Positions 17,250-26,900 of a stretch of 64,000 nt of DNA are shown here, piece by piece. A model generated the notes under the pieces. It saw only the letters and a list, made by a program, of their open reading frames with translations, made no database searches and was not told the DNA's origin. The stretch covers positions 412,358 to 476,357 of the forward strand of contig FOZF01000001.1 in assembly GCA_900113425.1 (NCBI GenBank). Direction: 5' to 3'. Source of the stretch: Stenotrophomonas maltophilia. GTDB lineage: Bacteria > Pseudomonadota > Gammaproteobacteria > Xanthomonadales > Xanthomonadaceae. Positions within the stretch are counted from its first letter, which is position 1. Every line of letters begins with the position of its first letter. The position numbers and the translations under genes are program-made.

Positions 17250-18896
17250 TCAGATATCGCTGTGGTGATGAGGCACGGCGGCAGGCAGCGGGTCGTGGCC
17301 ACCCACAAAGTGACGTACCACCGGCGCACGTTCACCACGGTGCAGGGCACGCAGCACTTCCTGGATCGCCTTGTCGTCGGCCGTGATGCGCTCGTGCTGG
17401 CGCAGGTGCTCCAGCCATGACGGGGTCACGAAATACTCCAGATGGATGCCCGGACTGGCCACATCTTCAACCACGCCCCATACCACCGCACCGTCGCGGC
17501 GCCGGATCGTGCCCAGCGCGCGCATCTGCGCCTGGAACGATGCGCGGTCGGCGGCATCTATCCGGTATTCGATCGTCACCAGCACCGGCCCGCGATCGTT
17601 GGAGACCGGCACCGACAGTTCCGGCGCCGGCCAATGACCCGCAGGGCGCAGGTTGAGATCTTCGGTGCCAGCGATACGCACCCTCCACACCAGCAGCCCA
17701 CCGATCACCGCGCCTGCTGCCGCCACCAGCAGCGCCAGTTCCGGCGATGTCCGCTGCGCCAGCGCGCCCCAGCTCAGGCCACCGGCAGCCATCCCCGCCG
17801 AGAACACCATGATGTACAGCGCCAGCGCCCGCGCCCTCACCCACGCCGGAACCGCCGTCTGTGCGGCGATCTGCAACGAGGACAGCACCGTGATCCAGGC
17901 AAAGCCGTTCACCAGCATCACCACCGGCAGCAGGTACCAGCTGCGGGTCAGCGCCAGTCCAACCAGGCTCAGCGCCAGCGCCAGCGTCGCCAGCAGCACC
18001 AGCAGATCGCGGTCCAGCTGTGCGCGCAGCCTCGGCAGCAGCAGCGCCCCGGCAACCGCGCCGATGCCGATGCATCCCAGCAGCATGCCGTACTGCCCTG
18101 CACCGCCATGCATCTGCCCTCGCACCACCACCGGCAGCAATGCGTTCATCGCCGCAGCGAAGAAGAAGAAGCCGACCGATTTGATCAGCACCGCCTGCAG
18201 ACGCCCCGCGCGGCTCGCATAGCGCAGTCCGGCCCTCAGTCCGGCACCGAAGCCTTCCGGCGGCAGGCTCGATGCCTTCGGATCACGCTTCCAGCCCCAG
18301 ACCACGAACAGCATCGCAGCGAAGGTGATGGCATTGAAGCCGAAGGCCCACACGGCTCCCAGCTGGGCGACGATCAGGCCACCGACAGCGGGCCCGATCG
18401 AACGGGCGATGTTGATGCCGATCGAATTCAGCGCCACTGCCGACGGCAGCATCGGCTGCGGCACCAGCTCGGAGACGATCGCCGCCTGCGCCGGCATCGC
18501 CATCGCCGCGCCACAGCCCATGCAGAATGTGAGCAGCACGAGCAGCTGCGGCGTCAGCATGCCGAGCGAGGTCAGCACCGCCATCAAGGCCGCCACTGCC
18601 AGCATCCATCCCTGGGTGGCCAGCAGGTACGTGCGGCGATCGACGATGTCGGCCAGGGTTCCTGCGGCCAGTGCCAGCAGCACGATCGGAACGGTCGTGG
18701 CTGACTGCACCAGGGCCACCATCAGCGGTGATCCGGTGCGTTCGGCCATCACCCAGGCCGCGGCCACGTCATTGACCCACGTACCGATGTTGCTGGCCAG
18801 GATCGCCAGCCAGATCGAACGGAACATGCGGATCTTCAGCGGGGACCAGGCACCTGCGGCCGGTGCGGGAGGTTGCGATGTACGTGCATTCACCAT
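17250..18896 (-). CDS. MFS exporter with C-terminal antibiotic-monooxygenase-like domain
   Basis: A 548-residue protein. Residues about 10-410 form twelve hydrophobic helices of the MFS_3 (EntS-like) type, with ASNIGTWVNDVAAAWVM and the loop ADIVDRRTYL. The last 120 residues (VLVTIEYRIDAADRASFQAQ and onward) look like a ferredoxin-like ABM/Dabb fold, common in this MFS group. I chose the ATG at 18896 because GGAG is seven bases upstream; an ATG at 18902 is also possible. It follows the porin gene, whose stop lies inside the same ATGGTGAATG stretch. The substrate is unknown; export of a small molecule is likely. Confidence 0.85.
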   Translation of the reverse strand: MVNARTSQPPAPAAGAWSPLKIRMFRSIWLAILASNIGTWVNDVAAAWVMAERTGSPLMVALVQSATTVPIVLLALAAGTLADIVDRRTYLLATQGWMLAVAALMAVLTSLGMLTPQLLVLLTFCMGCGAAMAMPAQAAIVSELVPQPMLPSAVALNSIGINIARSIGPAVGGLIVAQLGAVWAFGFNAITFAAMLFVVWGWKRDPKASSLPPEGFGAGLRAGLRYASRAGRLQAVLIKSVGFFFFAAAMNALLPVVVRGQMHGGAGQYGMLLGCIGIGAVAGALLLPRLRAQLDRDLLVLLATLALALSLVGLALTRSWYLLPVVMLVNGFAWITVLSSLQIAAQTAVPAWVRARALALYIMVFSAGMAAGGLSWGALAQRTSPELALLVAAAGAVIGGLLVWRVRIAGTEDLNLRPAGHWPAPELSVPVSNDRGPVLVTIEYRIDAADRASFQAQMRALGTIRRRDGAVVWGVVEDVASPGIHLEYFVTPSWLEHLRQHERITADDKAIQEVLRALHRGERAPVVRHFVGGHDPLPAAVPHHHSDI

Positions 18897-20173
18897 TGCC
18901 ATGCTCCAACGATCGAGGCGAACAACGTGTCCTGTCCACCGGCCTGCGTCAGCGCAGGACCGGCGTCGAGCCAGGCCAGCTGCAGCTGCCACTGCCAGTG
19001 TGCGCTGGCCTGCCAGCGGGTTTCGGATTTGTACTGGCGGCCGATCCTGCGCGCGCCACCGGCGCTGCCGGGCAGCGCCACCAGCGGTGCGGGCGTCGTG
19101 TAGACCGCATCGGCGCGGCGGTGCTTCCAGGCCATCTGCATGCCCAGTTCAGTGGTGACGGATTCGTGCAGCCGCAGGGTGAGGGTCGGCTGCACGTCCA
19201 TCAGGTTCGCCGGCGCCAGCAGGCTGGCTTCGCTGAAGTAGGCCGATTTCGGGAACAGGGCATTGAAGGTGCCCAGCCGAGCGTCGTTCGGGCGGCCATC
19301 ACCACTGGCGATGTCGGCCTTCAGTCCCAGCCGTGGCTGCAAGGGCAGTTGCGGCCAACGCCAACCGGTATCGGTGGCCAGCGTCCAGGCGCGGATATCA
19401 AGCTGCTGGTGGGTGGTCCGCAGCTCACCGCCCTGCACGACCAGCTCGCTGTTCCAGTCCAACGATGCGGCCTGGCCGAACCAGCGCGCCCCGAGGGTCT
19501 GCCGGCGCTCGATGCCGGCGCCTGCGGCGAAGCGGGCGTCCTCCCGGCGATAGTCCAGCAGATAGAGGTCCCACTGGCCCGGACCATGGCCTGGCGCCGT
19601 GGTTGCATAGGCACCCCACAGATGCGCACCGCGTTCGCCACGGTCATCGAACGCACCCGGCCGGTTCTCCACCGGACGCAGTGCCATCAGTTCCAGCACG
19701 CCCAGGCCGCCCTGCCATCCGACCCTGGCACCATCGAAGGCAAGGCGAATGTTCGGTCCGTCGCGTACCGACAGCAGGCGCGAGCTGCCATGGCCCGCCT
19801 CCTGCCGCCCGAGCTGCACATGCAGGCCGCCGCGCTGCCAGCGCCAGTACGCCTGCTGCACGTCCAGCGCACCCCGATCGGTCCTGCCAGGTCCACCGGC
19901 CCTCCCACGCTCGCCGTGCACGCCCAGCTGCAGCATCGCCTTCCAGTCGCGTTCGCTGTAGGTGGCCGACGCCAATGCGCGAAGCAGGCCGTAGCCATCC
20001 TCGCCGCCGCCGATACCGAAGCGGGTCGGGTCGTAGTACATGCCGCGCAGACGCATCGAGGCATCCCACTGCAACGTGCCATCAGCGGCATCGCTGCAGT
20101 AGCCCCCCTCGCAGGCGAGCGCAAGGGACGGCACGGCCAGCAGGGCGAGGCTCAGAACGCGAAGCACGAGCAT
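18890..20173 (-). CDS. Alginate-export-family outer-membrane porin
   Basis: A 427-residue protein with a signal peptide ending near LALA. The mature part alternates short aromatic strands and ends in the aromatic residue expected of an outer-membrane beta barrel (GAWQW). Segments such as GLHVQLGRQEAGHGSSRLLS and the middle repeats fit the alginate_exp family (AlgE-like barrels). Most family members are general porins rather than alginate exporters, and no alginate genes are nearby. Its start overlaps the end of the amidohydrolase gene by 22 bases, and its end touches the MFS start. Confidence 0.8.
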   Translation of the reverse strand: MLVLRVLSLALLAVPSLALACEGGYCSDAADGTLQWDASMRLRGMYYDPTRFGIGGGEDGYGLLRALASATYSERDWKAMLQLGVHGERGRAGGPGRTDRGALDVQQAYWRWQRGGLHVQLGRQEAGHGSSRLLSVRDGPNIRLAFDGARVGWQGGLGVLELMALRPVENRPGAFDDRGERGAHLWGAYATTAPGHGPGQWDLYLLDYRREDARFAAGAGIERRQTLGARWFGQAASLDWNSELVVQGGELRTTHQQLDIRAWTLATDTGWRWPQLPLQPRLGLKADIASGDGRPNDARLGTFNALFPKSAYFSEASLLAPANLMDVQPTLTLRLHESVTTELGMQMAWKHRRADAVYTTPAPLVALPGSAGGARRIGRQYKSETRWQASAHWQWQLQLAWLDAGPALTQAGGQDTLFASIVGAWQW

Positions 20174-22383
20174 CCCATCGCACCCCAGAATGCGGTCAGA
20201 TCATTGCTGGGGGCTGCGTGGCGCGCGGCATGGTCGTGTACACCGTGGGTCCTGCAGGCCGCACCAGGGTGATGGTGATGCGCCATCGCCAGGCCGGTGG
20301 CCGCGCCGCCCACGTGATACCCCCCGAACCGGTTGACCGGCGACCAGTCCGGCATCGCCGGCGGCAGCTGCGGCGCCAGTCCGGCATAGTCTTCGTCGGC
20401 ATGCACGATGCGGCCACCGACCACGGTAAGCACGCTGGTGATGTCGGCGATGCGGGCATCTTCGACGCGGAAGAAATCGGCCGAGAGCAGGATGAAGTCG
20501 GCCAGCTGGCCTTCCCTCAAGGTGCCCTTCACCGCTTCATCGCCGGAGAACCATGCGCTGCCCTGCGTCCACAGGCGCAAGGCCTGCTCGCGCTCCAGCA
20601 GGTTCTCCTCGCCATACAGCGCCAGGCCGCCGACGGTGCGCCCGGTGACCAGCCACGACAGCGCGACCCAGGGGTTGTAGCTGGCCACGCGGGTGGCGTC
20701 GGTGCCGGCGCCGACCGGCACGCCTTCGGCCAGCATCCGCTTCACCGGCGGCGTGTGCCGTGCCGCCTGCACGCCATAGCGTTCGACGAACGCTTCGCCC
20801 TGGTAGGCCATGCGGTGCTGTACCGCAATGCCTCCGCCCAGTGCCCGGATCCGCTCGATGTTGCGCGGGGTGATGGTCTCGGCGTGATCGATGAACCAGT
20901 GCAGTCCATCGAACGGTACTTCGCGGTTGACCTGCTCATAGACATCGAGGATGCGGCCGATGCTTTCGTCATAGGTCGCGTGGATGCGGAACGGCCAGCG
21001 CTTCTGCACCAGCAGCTTCACCACATCATGCAGCTCCGGCTCCAGCTCCGGCGGCAGCTCCGGGCGCGGTTCGCTGAACAGCTCGAAGTCCGCTGCCGAG
21101 AACACCAGCATCTCGCCGGCACCGTTGTGGCGCAGCAGATCATCGCCCTGGCGGGGCTGCAGGATCTCACTCCAGCCACGAAAGTCATCCACTTCCTTGC
21201 CCTTGTTCTGCGTGAACAGGTTGTAGGCGATACGCACGGTCAGCTGGTCGTCGCGGTGCAGCTGCTCGATGACCTGGTAGTCCTCGGGATAGTTCTGGAA
21301 GCCTCCCCCGGCATCGATCACCGAGGTGATGCCCAGCCGGTTCAACTCGCGCATGAAGTGACGGGTGGAGTTGGCCTGGTATTCAATCGGCAGGCGTGGC
21401 CCCTTGGCCAGCGTCGCGTACAGGATCAACGCATTGGGCTTGGCCAGCAGCAGGCCGGTGGGATTGCCCAGCGAATCGCGCACGATCTGGCCACCTGGCG
21501 GGTCCGGCGTTTCGCGGGTGTAGCCGCATGCACGCAGCGCCGCCCCGTCGAGCAGCGCGCGGTCATACAGGTGCAGCAGGAACACCGGCGTATCCGGTGC
21601 GATCTGGTTGAGCTCCTGCAGGGTCGGCAGACGCTTCTCGTGGAACTGCGCGGCGGTGAAGCCACCCACCACGCGCACCCACTGCGGCGCCGGGGTGCGA
21701 TCGACCTGTGCCTTGAGCATGGCCATTGCGTCGGCCAGCGAACGCAGCCCGTCCCAGCGCAGCTCCAGGTTGTAGTTCAGGCCACCGCGGATGAGGTGGG
21801 TGTGGCTGTCGTTGAGGCCAGGCACCAGTCGCCTGCCCTGTCCGTCGATGAGCGTCGCTTCGCTTCCCCAGCCACGCATGATCTCCTCATCGCTGCCCAC
21901 GGCGACGATGCGCCCTTCCTGTACGGCCAGCGCCTGTGCATGCGGACGGTGTGGATCGAGCGTGGTGATGCGGGCATTGCGGATGACCAGTGTGTGCATG
22001 CGGCGCTCCTTGGGGGTGGAATCGAGGGCGGCGCCGGCCTGTCCGGCAAGGCCCAGCGCCACGGCAGCGCCGGCACGCATCCAGAACCAGCCCTTGGGCA
22101 CGGCCAGCAGCACGGTGAAGCCAATGAACGCCGCTGCCGCCAGCGCAGCGATGCGTGTCTGCCAGCCCAGCAGTACGGCGATTCCGGACAGCACCTGCAT
22201 GCCGGCCAGCAGCAATGGCAGGGGCGCCGCCGACGGCAGGCCGAAGCCACGCAGTTCGGCCGCGAAACCGCCCAGGCCAGGGCCACCGAACCAGCCGAAC
22301 AGCTTGCCCAGCGCGTGGGGCAGCAGGAAGCCGCCCGCCGCCACGCGCAGGATCAGCAGCGCCAGGTCGAGCCCCGGATCCAT
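20152..22383 (-). CDS. DoxX-amidohydrolase fusion protein
   Basis: A 743-residue frame with two parts. Residues 1-128 are a DoxX-type membrane domain of four hydrophobic helices. From about 129 on it is a YtcJ-like amidohydrolase (family 3): MHTLVIRNARITTLD, LVPGLNDSHTHL with the metal-binding His pair, a further HATYDESIGR His, FIDHAET, and GAGTDATR with the catalytic Asp. A strong ribosome site (AAGGAG, 22006-22011) sits six bases before the in-frame ATG at 21999. The hydrolase may thus also be made alone. Two bases separate it from the isochorismatase gene. Substrate unknown. Confidence 0.82.
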   Translation of the reverse strand: MDPGLDLALLILRVAAGGFLLPHALGKLFGWFGGPGLGGFAAELRGFGLPSAAPLPLLLAGMQVLSGIAVLLGWQTRIAALAAAAFIGFTVLLAVPKGWFWMRAGAAVALGLAGQAGAALDSTPKERRMHTLVIRNARITTLDPHRPHAQALAVQEGRIVAVGSDEEIMRGWGSEATLIDGQGRRLVPGLNDSHTHLIRGGLNYNLELRWDGLRSLADAMAMLKAQVDRTPAPQWVRVVGGFTAAQFHEKRLPTLQELNQIAPDTPVFLLHLYDRALLDGAALRACGYTRETPDPPGGQIVRDSLGNPTGLLLAKPNALILYATLAKGPRLPIEYQANSTRHFMRELNRLGITSVIDAGGGFQNYPEDYQVIEQLHRDDQLTVRIAYNLFTQNKGKEVDDFRGWSEILQPRQGDDLLRHNGAGEMLVFSAADFELFSEPRPELPPELEPELHDVVKLLVQKRWPFRIHATYDESIGRILDVYEQVNREVPFDGLHWFIDHAETITPRNIERIRALGGGIAVQHRMAYQGEAFVERYGVQAARHTPPVKRMLAEGVPVGAGTDATRVASYNPWVALSWLVTGRTVGGLALYGEENLLEREQALRLWTQGSAWFSGDEAVKGTLREGQLADFILLSADFFRVEDARIADITSVLTVVGGRIVHADEDYAGLAPQLPPAMPDWSPVNRFGGYHVGGAATGLAMAHHHHPGAACRTHGVHDHAARHAAPSNDLTAFWGAMGCSCFAF
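22006..22011 (-). promoter_or_regulatory. Internal Shine-Dalgarno AAGGAG before the amidohydrolase domain
   Basis: AAGGAG with a six-base spacer precedes an in-frame ATG at 21999, exactly at the boundary between the DoxX and amidohydrolase parts. This suggests a second product or a recent fusion. Confidence 0.55.
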
Positions 22384-22385
22384 GG

Positions 22386-23042
22386 TCAGTGCCCGCCTTC
22401 CTGCGCGCCGAACATGGTCTTGGCGTACTGGATGCCGATGCCGTAACCGCCCGCGTGGTCACGGGCGATGCCCGTGGTCAGGCCATAGGTCTCGCCGCGC
22501 GCCCAGTCGCGCTGCAGCTCCAGCAGGTACTGCACGCTGGTCATCGGCACCGCACCGGCCTGCACCATGCGGGCGACCGCGCGCTCGTGTGCTTCCACGC
22601 TGACATCGCCGCAGGCGTCGGTGATCACGTACACCTCGAAACCCTGCTCCAGCGCCGACAGCGCAGGCCCCACGATGCATACGCTGGTCCACAGCCCGGC
22701 CATCACCAGGCGACGCCTGCCGATGTGGTTGATCTCATCGATCACCGGCTGGTCTTCCCAGGTGTTCATCGAGGTGCGATCGAACACCTTCTGGCCGGGG
22801 AAGATCGCCGGCAGCTCCGGAAACATCGGGCCGGAGAACGAGGTCTCCGCGACCGTGGTCAGCACCACGGGCACATTGAAACCCTGCGCGCCCTTGCTGA
22901 TCAGCGCGACGTTGTTGCGCAGCGCCGAGATGTCGATCGTGTGGGTTGCGAACGCCATCTGCGACTGGAAATCGATCAGCACCAGTGCATGATCGGTGGG
23001 CGAAAGCAGGCCGTTGGCAGGAATTGCGGTAGCGAGGCTCAT
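22386..23042 (-). CDS. Isochorismatase-family hydrolase (YcaC-like)
   Basis: A 218-residue cysteine hydrolase of the isochorismatase fold. The catalytic Asp is in ALVLIDFQSQM, and the nucleophilic Cys is in MAGLWTSVCIVGPAL with the family cis-peptide region before it. Length and motifs fit the YcaC branch, whose natural substrate is uncertain. No signal peptide. It overlaps the AraC regulator by four bases and precedes the DoxX-amidohydrolase gene by two, so it is second in a five-gene operon. Confidence 0.88.
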   Translation of the reverse strand: MSLATAIPANGLLSPTDHALVLIDFQSQMAFATHTIDISALRNNVALISKGAQGFNVPVVLTTVAETSFSGPMFPELPAIFPGQKVFDRTSMNTWEDQPVIDEINHIGRRRLVMAGLWTSVCIVGPALSALEQGFEVYVITDACGDVSVEAHERAVARMVQAGAVPMTSVQYLLELQRDWARGETYGLTTGIARDHAGGYGIGIQYAKTMFGAQEGGH

Positions 23043-23455
23043 GGATGGACTCCGTTGCGTACAGGGGCAGGGGGAAGGGACAGGGCTGCATCGCCCGCCA
23101 GGTACTGGCCGGGGCTGCAGCCGGTCTCCGCGCGGAAGCTGCGGACGAAATGGCTCTGGTCGAAGAAGCCCAGCTGCTGCGCCAGGCAGGACATCGGCAG
23201 TTGCACGACGGGCAGCAGCTGGCGGGCACGCTCGATACGGCGGCGGCGCACGTAGCGCAGCGGGCTCGCGCCGGTTCCGGTGCGGAACAGCCGCACCAGA
23301 TGGAAGCGGCTCACGCAGGCGGCAGCAGCCAGCTCGGTGACCCGCATCGGCTGTGACAGATGTTCATCGATGTAATGCAGCGCACGCTGCAGAGCGGCAG
23401 CCTGCCGCGGCGGCAGCGCCGCGACGGTCGGAACAGGACGGGATACGGTAGCCAT
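23039..23455 (-). CDS. Short AraC-family regulator
   Basis: A 138-residue protein that is almost only the AraC DNA-binding domain: LHYIDEHLSQPMRVTELAAAACVSRFHLVRLF and LGFFDQSHFVRSFRAETGCSP. There is little room for an effector domain. The ATG at 23455 lacks a clear ribosome site; a GTG at 23533 would add 26 residues but is no better. It overlaps the isochorismatase start (ATGA) and so probably autoregulates the operon. Confidence 0.8.
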   Translation of the reverse strand: MATVSRPVPTVAALPPRQAAALQRALHYIDEHLSQPMRVTELAAAACVSRFHLVRLFRTGTGASPLRYVRRRRIERARQLLPVVQLPMSCLAQQLGFFDQSHFVRSFRAETGCSPGQYLAGDAALSLPPAPVRNGVHP

Positions 23456-23533
23456 GGAGGGGTGCCACGACGGGGTGCCCCATGGTGCGGGGCGCCGGCA
23501 CGATGCCCTACCCCCGACGGACGAGGGCAGCAC

Positions 23534-23866
23534 CTACCCGAATGGGGGAGACCGTCGCTCCAGCACACGTCGTCCGAACAGCCGCGCGTCCAGCGAATAG
23601 GCACCCGGTCCGAGTGCCAGCAGGGCCAACGGCAGCAACGCCAGTGCCCACGGCACGGACTGCCAGAGCAGGCACGGCACGGCCAGCAGCGCCGACAGCG
23701 GCGTCAGCGCCCCCAGCAGCAGCGACAGTGCAACCAGCAGGCAGGCGGCCGTCAGCCAGCCCGCGTCGGACGGGCGCACGCACAGCGCTGCGACCACGCA
23801 CAGCCGCAGCCACAACAGGCCGGCTCCGGGACCGCGGTCAGGGAACATCACGAACAGGCGCTGCAT
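23534..23866 (-). CDS. Small DoxX-like membrane protein
   Basis: A 110-residue protein with three to four hydrophobic helices and the ending LGPGAYSLDARLFGRR, which is typical of DoxX-family proteins. GGAGA lies six bases before the ATG at 23866. It is divergent from the sensor kinase gene with about 100 bp between starts, and upstream of the AraC operon on the same strand. It may be part of that operon or a target of the kinase. Function unknown. Confidence 0.65.
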   Translation of the reverse strand: MQRLFVMFPDRGPGAGLLWLRLCVVAALCVRPSDAGWLTAACLLVALSLLLGALTPLSALLAVPCLLWQSVPWALALLPLALLALGPGAYSLDARLFGRRVLERRSPPFG

Positions 23867-23962
23867 GGAGAGTCTCCGCGGTCCATGCCGGCGTGATAGC
23901 CCAGTGCTGCGGCAGGCGCCTACCCCGTTCGGGTCACCCCGCACTGCCCCGCACCTGCGAGA

Positions 23963-26900
23963 ATGCGCTGCATGCATGGCCGCCCCTTCCCTTCCCTGCG
24001 TCGCCTGACGGCGTTGCTGATGTGCCTTCTGCTGTGCATCGCCCTGCCCGCCCACGCCGTGCAGCGCCCGGCAGTGAGCAGCGGGCTGCCCGGCTACGAG
24101 CACACCGCCTGGCGGGTGGGACAGGGCGCACCCGGCGACATCTGGGACATTGCCCAGGATCGCGACGGCCTGCTCTGGCTGGCGACCGGCTCCGGGCTGT
24201 ACCGCTTCGACGGGCGTCGCTTCGAGCGGCAGCCCGCACCGCCCGGCAGCCGCTTCCCCTCCACCAACATGGTCACCCTGGTGCCCGGCGATGGCGATGC
24301 GCTCTGGATCGGCTATTTCCAGGCGGGCATCAGCCAGTTCGCCAATGGCCAGCTGCGCAACTTCGGGCGCGCGGAAGGGGTTCCGGTCGGCGTGGTGCCG
24401 CACTTCAGCCGCGACCACCAAGGGCGCCGCTGGGCCGCAATCAACGGCGGGCTGCGCTGGTTCGACGGCAAGCGCTGGCAGCCACCACCGGCCAGCGCAG
24501 GCCTGCCCGAGCGGCGCGTGCAGTGGGTCCTGCAGGACAGCCGCAATACCTTCTGGGTGCTGGCCGACCTGAAGATCTGGAAACGCGCGCCGGGTGCCGT
24601 CCGCTTCGAGGACACCGGCATCGCTGTCTCGCAGATGGCCACGTTGGTGGAGAGCCCGCTGGGTGAGGTGTGGCTGGCCGACCGCGTGCGCGGCACCTCG
24701 CCGCTGGCCAACGCGGAGGGTGTGCTGCCACAGCACGAGCGCGAGGCACGCCGCCTGCCGGAGCTGGTTGCTGCGCGGCTGCAGTTCACTGCTGATGGCG
24801 CGCTGTGGGCGACGATGAGCCCGCACGGTGGGGTCGCCCGGATCACGTTCGATGGCAAGCGCGCCGTACGCATGGAACGTTTCGATTCACCGGATGGCCT
24901 GACCGCAACGTCGGCAGTGCCGATCATGGCCGACCGCGAAGGCAATATCTGGGTCGGCACCAATCTCGGCCTCAACCGCTTCCGCGCGCGCAGCGTGAGG
25001 ACGCTTTCGGCCGGTCCTGCCGATCCGTATCGCTCGCTGGTCCGTGCCAGCGATGGCCGCGTGTATGGCTACGGCGAGGATCTGGCGCCTTATGACCTGC
25101 GCCGGGAACTGCTCGACGGCAGTGGCGCTCAACTGAAAGCCGCTGCACGCGGCGCGCCCACGCCGATCTGGCAGTTCGACTGGGTCAATCTCGCGCGCAC
25201 GCGTGACGGCAGGGCAATCCGGATCGCACTGCCGGCGCCGTTCACCGGCCAGCCACTGCACGCGCTGCTGTTTCCCGATGACGAGCAGGCCTGGGTCTGT
25301 ACCGGCGAGCGCGGCGTGCTGCGTTACACGGAGGGCCGTTGGCAGCGCGAAACGCGCCTGCCCGAGCAGGCCTGTTCCTCCCTGGCAATGGACGACAACG
25401 GCCAGCTGCTGCTGGGGTATGCCGATGGGCGCCTGCGCCATCTGGGCGATCGCACGATCGAGACCTTCGGTGCCGCGCAGGGGCTGTCGGTGGGGCCGGT
25501 GACCGCCCTGCTGCAGCAGCGCGATCTGTTGCTGGTCGCCGGCGAATCGGGCCTGGCCGCACGCCTGGGCGGCGGACGTTTCATGCCGGTACGCACTGAC
25601 CTGGCGGGCGTGCTCGAAGGCATCACCGGCATGGTGGCCGATGCACAGGGCCGGCTCTGGCTCAACGGCAGCCGCGGCCTGGTGCGTCTGGACAGCGCGC
25701 ATCTGCGGCACGCGCTGCGCGCCGGCCTGCCGGTGACGCCGCGCCTGTTCGATGCCGTGGACGGCATGCCGGGCGTCGCCCTGCAGAGCGGTCCGATCTC
25801 CACGGCGGTGCTGGCCGGTGACGGGCTGCTCTGGCTGGCCACCAACCAGGGCCTGGCATGGCTGGACACGACCCACGCGCACGTCAACAGCATGGCGCCG
25901 AGCGTCCGCATCGGCGATGTGCTGTACGGCAACGTGCACGAACCATTGCGTGACAATCTGCGCCTGCCCGCCGGTACCACCCAGCTGCAGATCGACTACG
26001 TGGCCCTTTCTCTGGCCCGGCCCGAGCGCAACCGCTACCGCTATCGACTGTCGGGTGTCGACGAGGACTGGCAGGATGCCGGCAGCAGCACCCGCGCCTA
26101 CTACACGAACCTGGCCCCCGGCAGCTACCGCTTCGAGGTGGAGGCCGCCAACGAAGACGGCATCTGGAGCCGGGTGCCGGCGCATCGCAGCTTCCGCATC
26201 GCACCGACCTTCATGCAGACCGTCTGGTTCAAGCTGCTGTGCGCGCTGCTGGTGCTGGCGGTGCTGGTGATGGCCGTACGGATCCGCAGCGGACAGCTGG
26301 CCGCGCTGTTCCGGGCCCGGCTGCAGGAGCGCAACGGCGAACGCGAGCGCATCGCCCGTGACCTGCATGACACGCTGCTGCAGGGCAGCCAGGGCCTGAT
26401 CCTGCGCCTGCACGCGATCAGCCAGTCACCACAGACGCCGGAAACCGTGCGCAGCCAGCTGGAATCGGCGATGCAGCTGGCCGAACGCAATCTGGCCGAG
26501 GGCCGCGAACGGGTCAGCGCCCTGCGCGACGGTCCCTTCGCGGGTCGTGATCTGGCCTCGGCCCTGGCCGATGTGCACGCCGAGTACGCCGGCCAGGGCA
26601 CCAACCCACTGCGCCTGACCGTGGAAGGCACCCCGCCCCGCCTGCAGCCGGATGCCGCCGAGGAAGTGTTCCTGATCGGCCGCGAGGCGATCCGCAATGC
26701 ATTGCGGCATGCGCAGGCCAGCGCCATCGAGGTCGAGCTGTCCTACGGTGCCCGCTGCTTCCTGCTGCATGTCCGCGATGACGGCGTTGGCATCGCCGAC
26801 GACCATGCCGGTGCCGGCCACTGGGGGCTGCAGGGCATGCGCGAGCGCGCGCAGCGGCTGGGCGCGGCGCTGAAGCTGTGGACGCGGCCCGGCCTGGGCA

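Noticed and set aside
19333-22446. 1037-codon plus-strand open frame
   Set aside because: It is antisense to the porin and DoxX-amidohydrolase genes, which have signal peptides, metal-ligand motifs and coupled starts. The open frame is Arg/Ala/Gln-rich and has no domain.
23867-24826. N-terminal extension of the small DoxX-like protein by about 320 codons
   Set aside because: It runs antisense through the 5' part of the sensor kinase gene; the ATG at 23866 with GGAGA upstream is sufficient.
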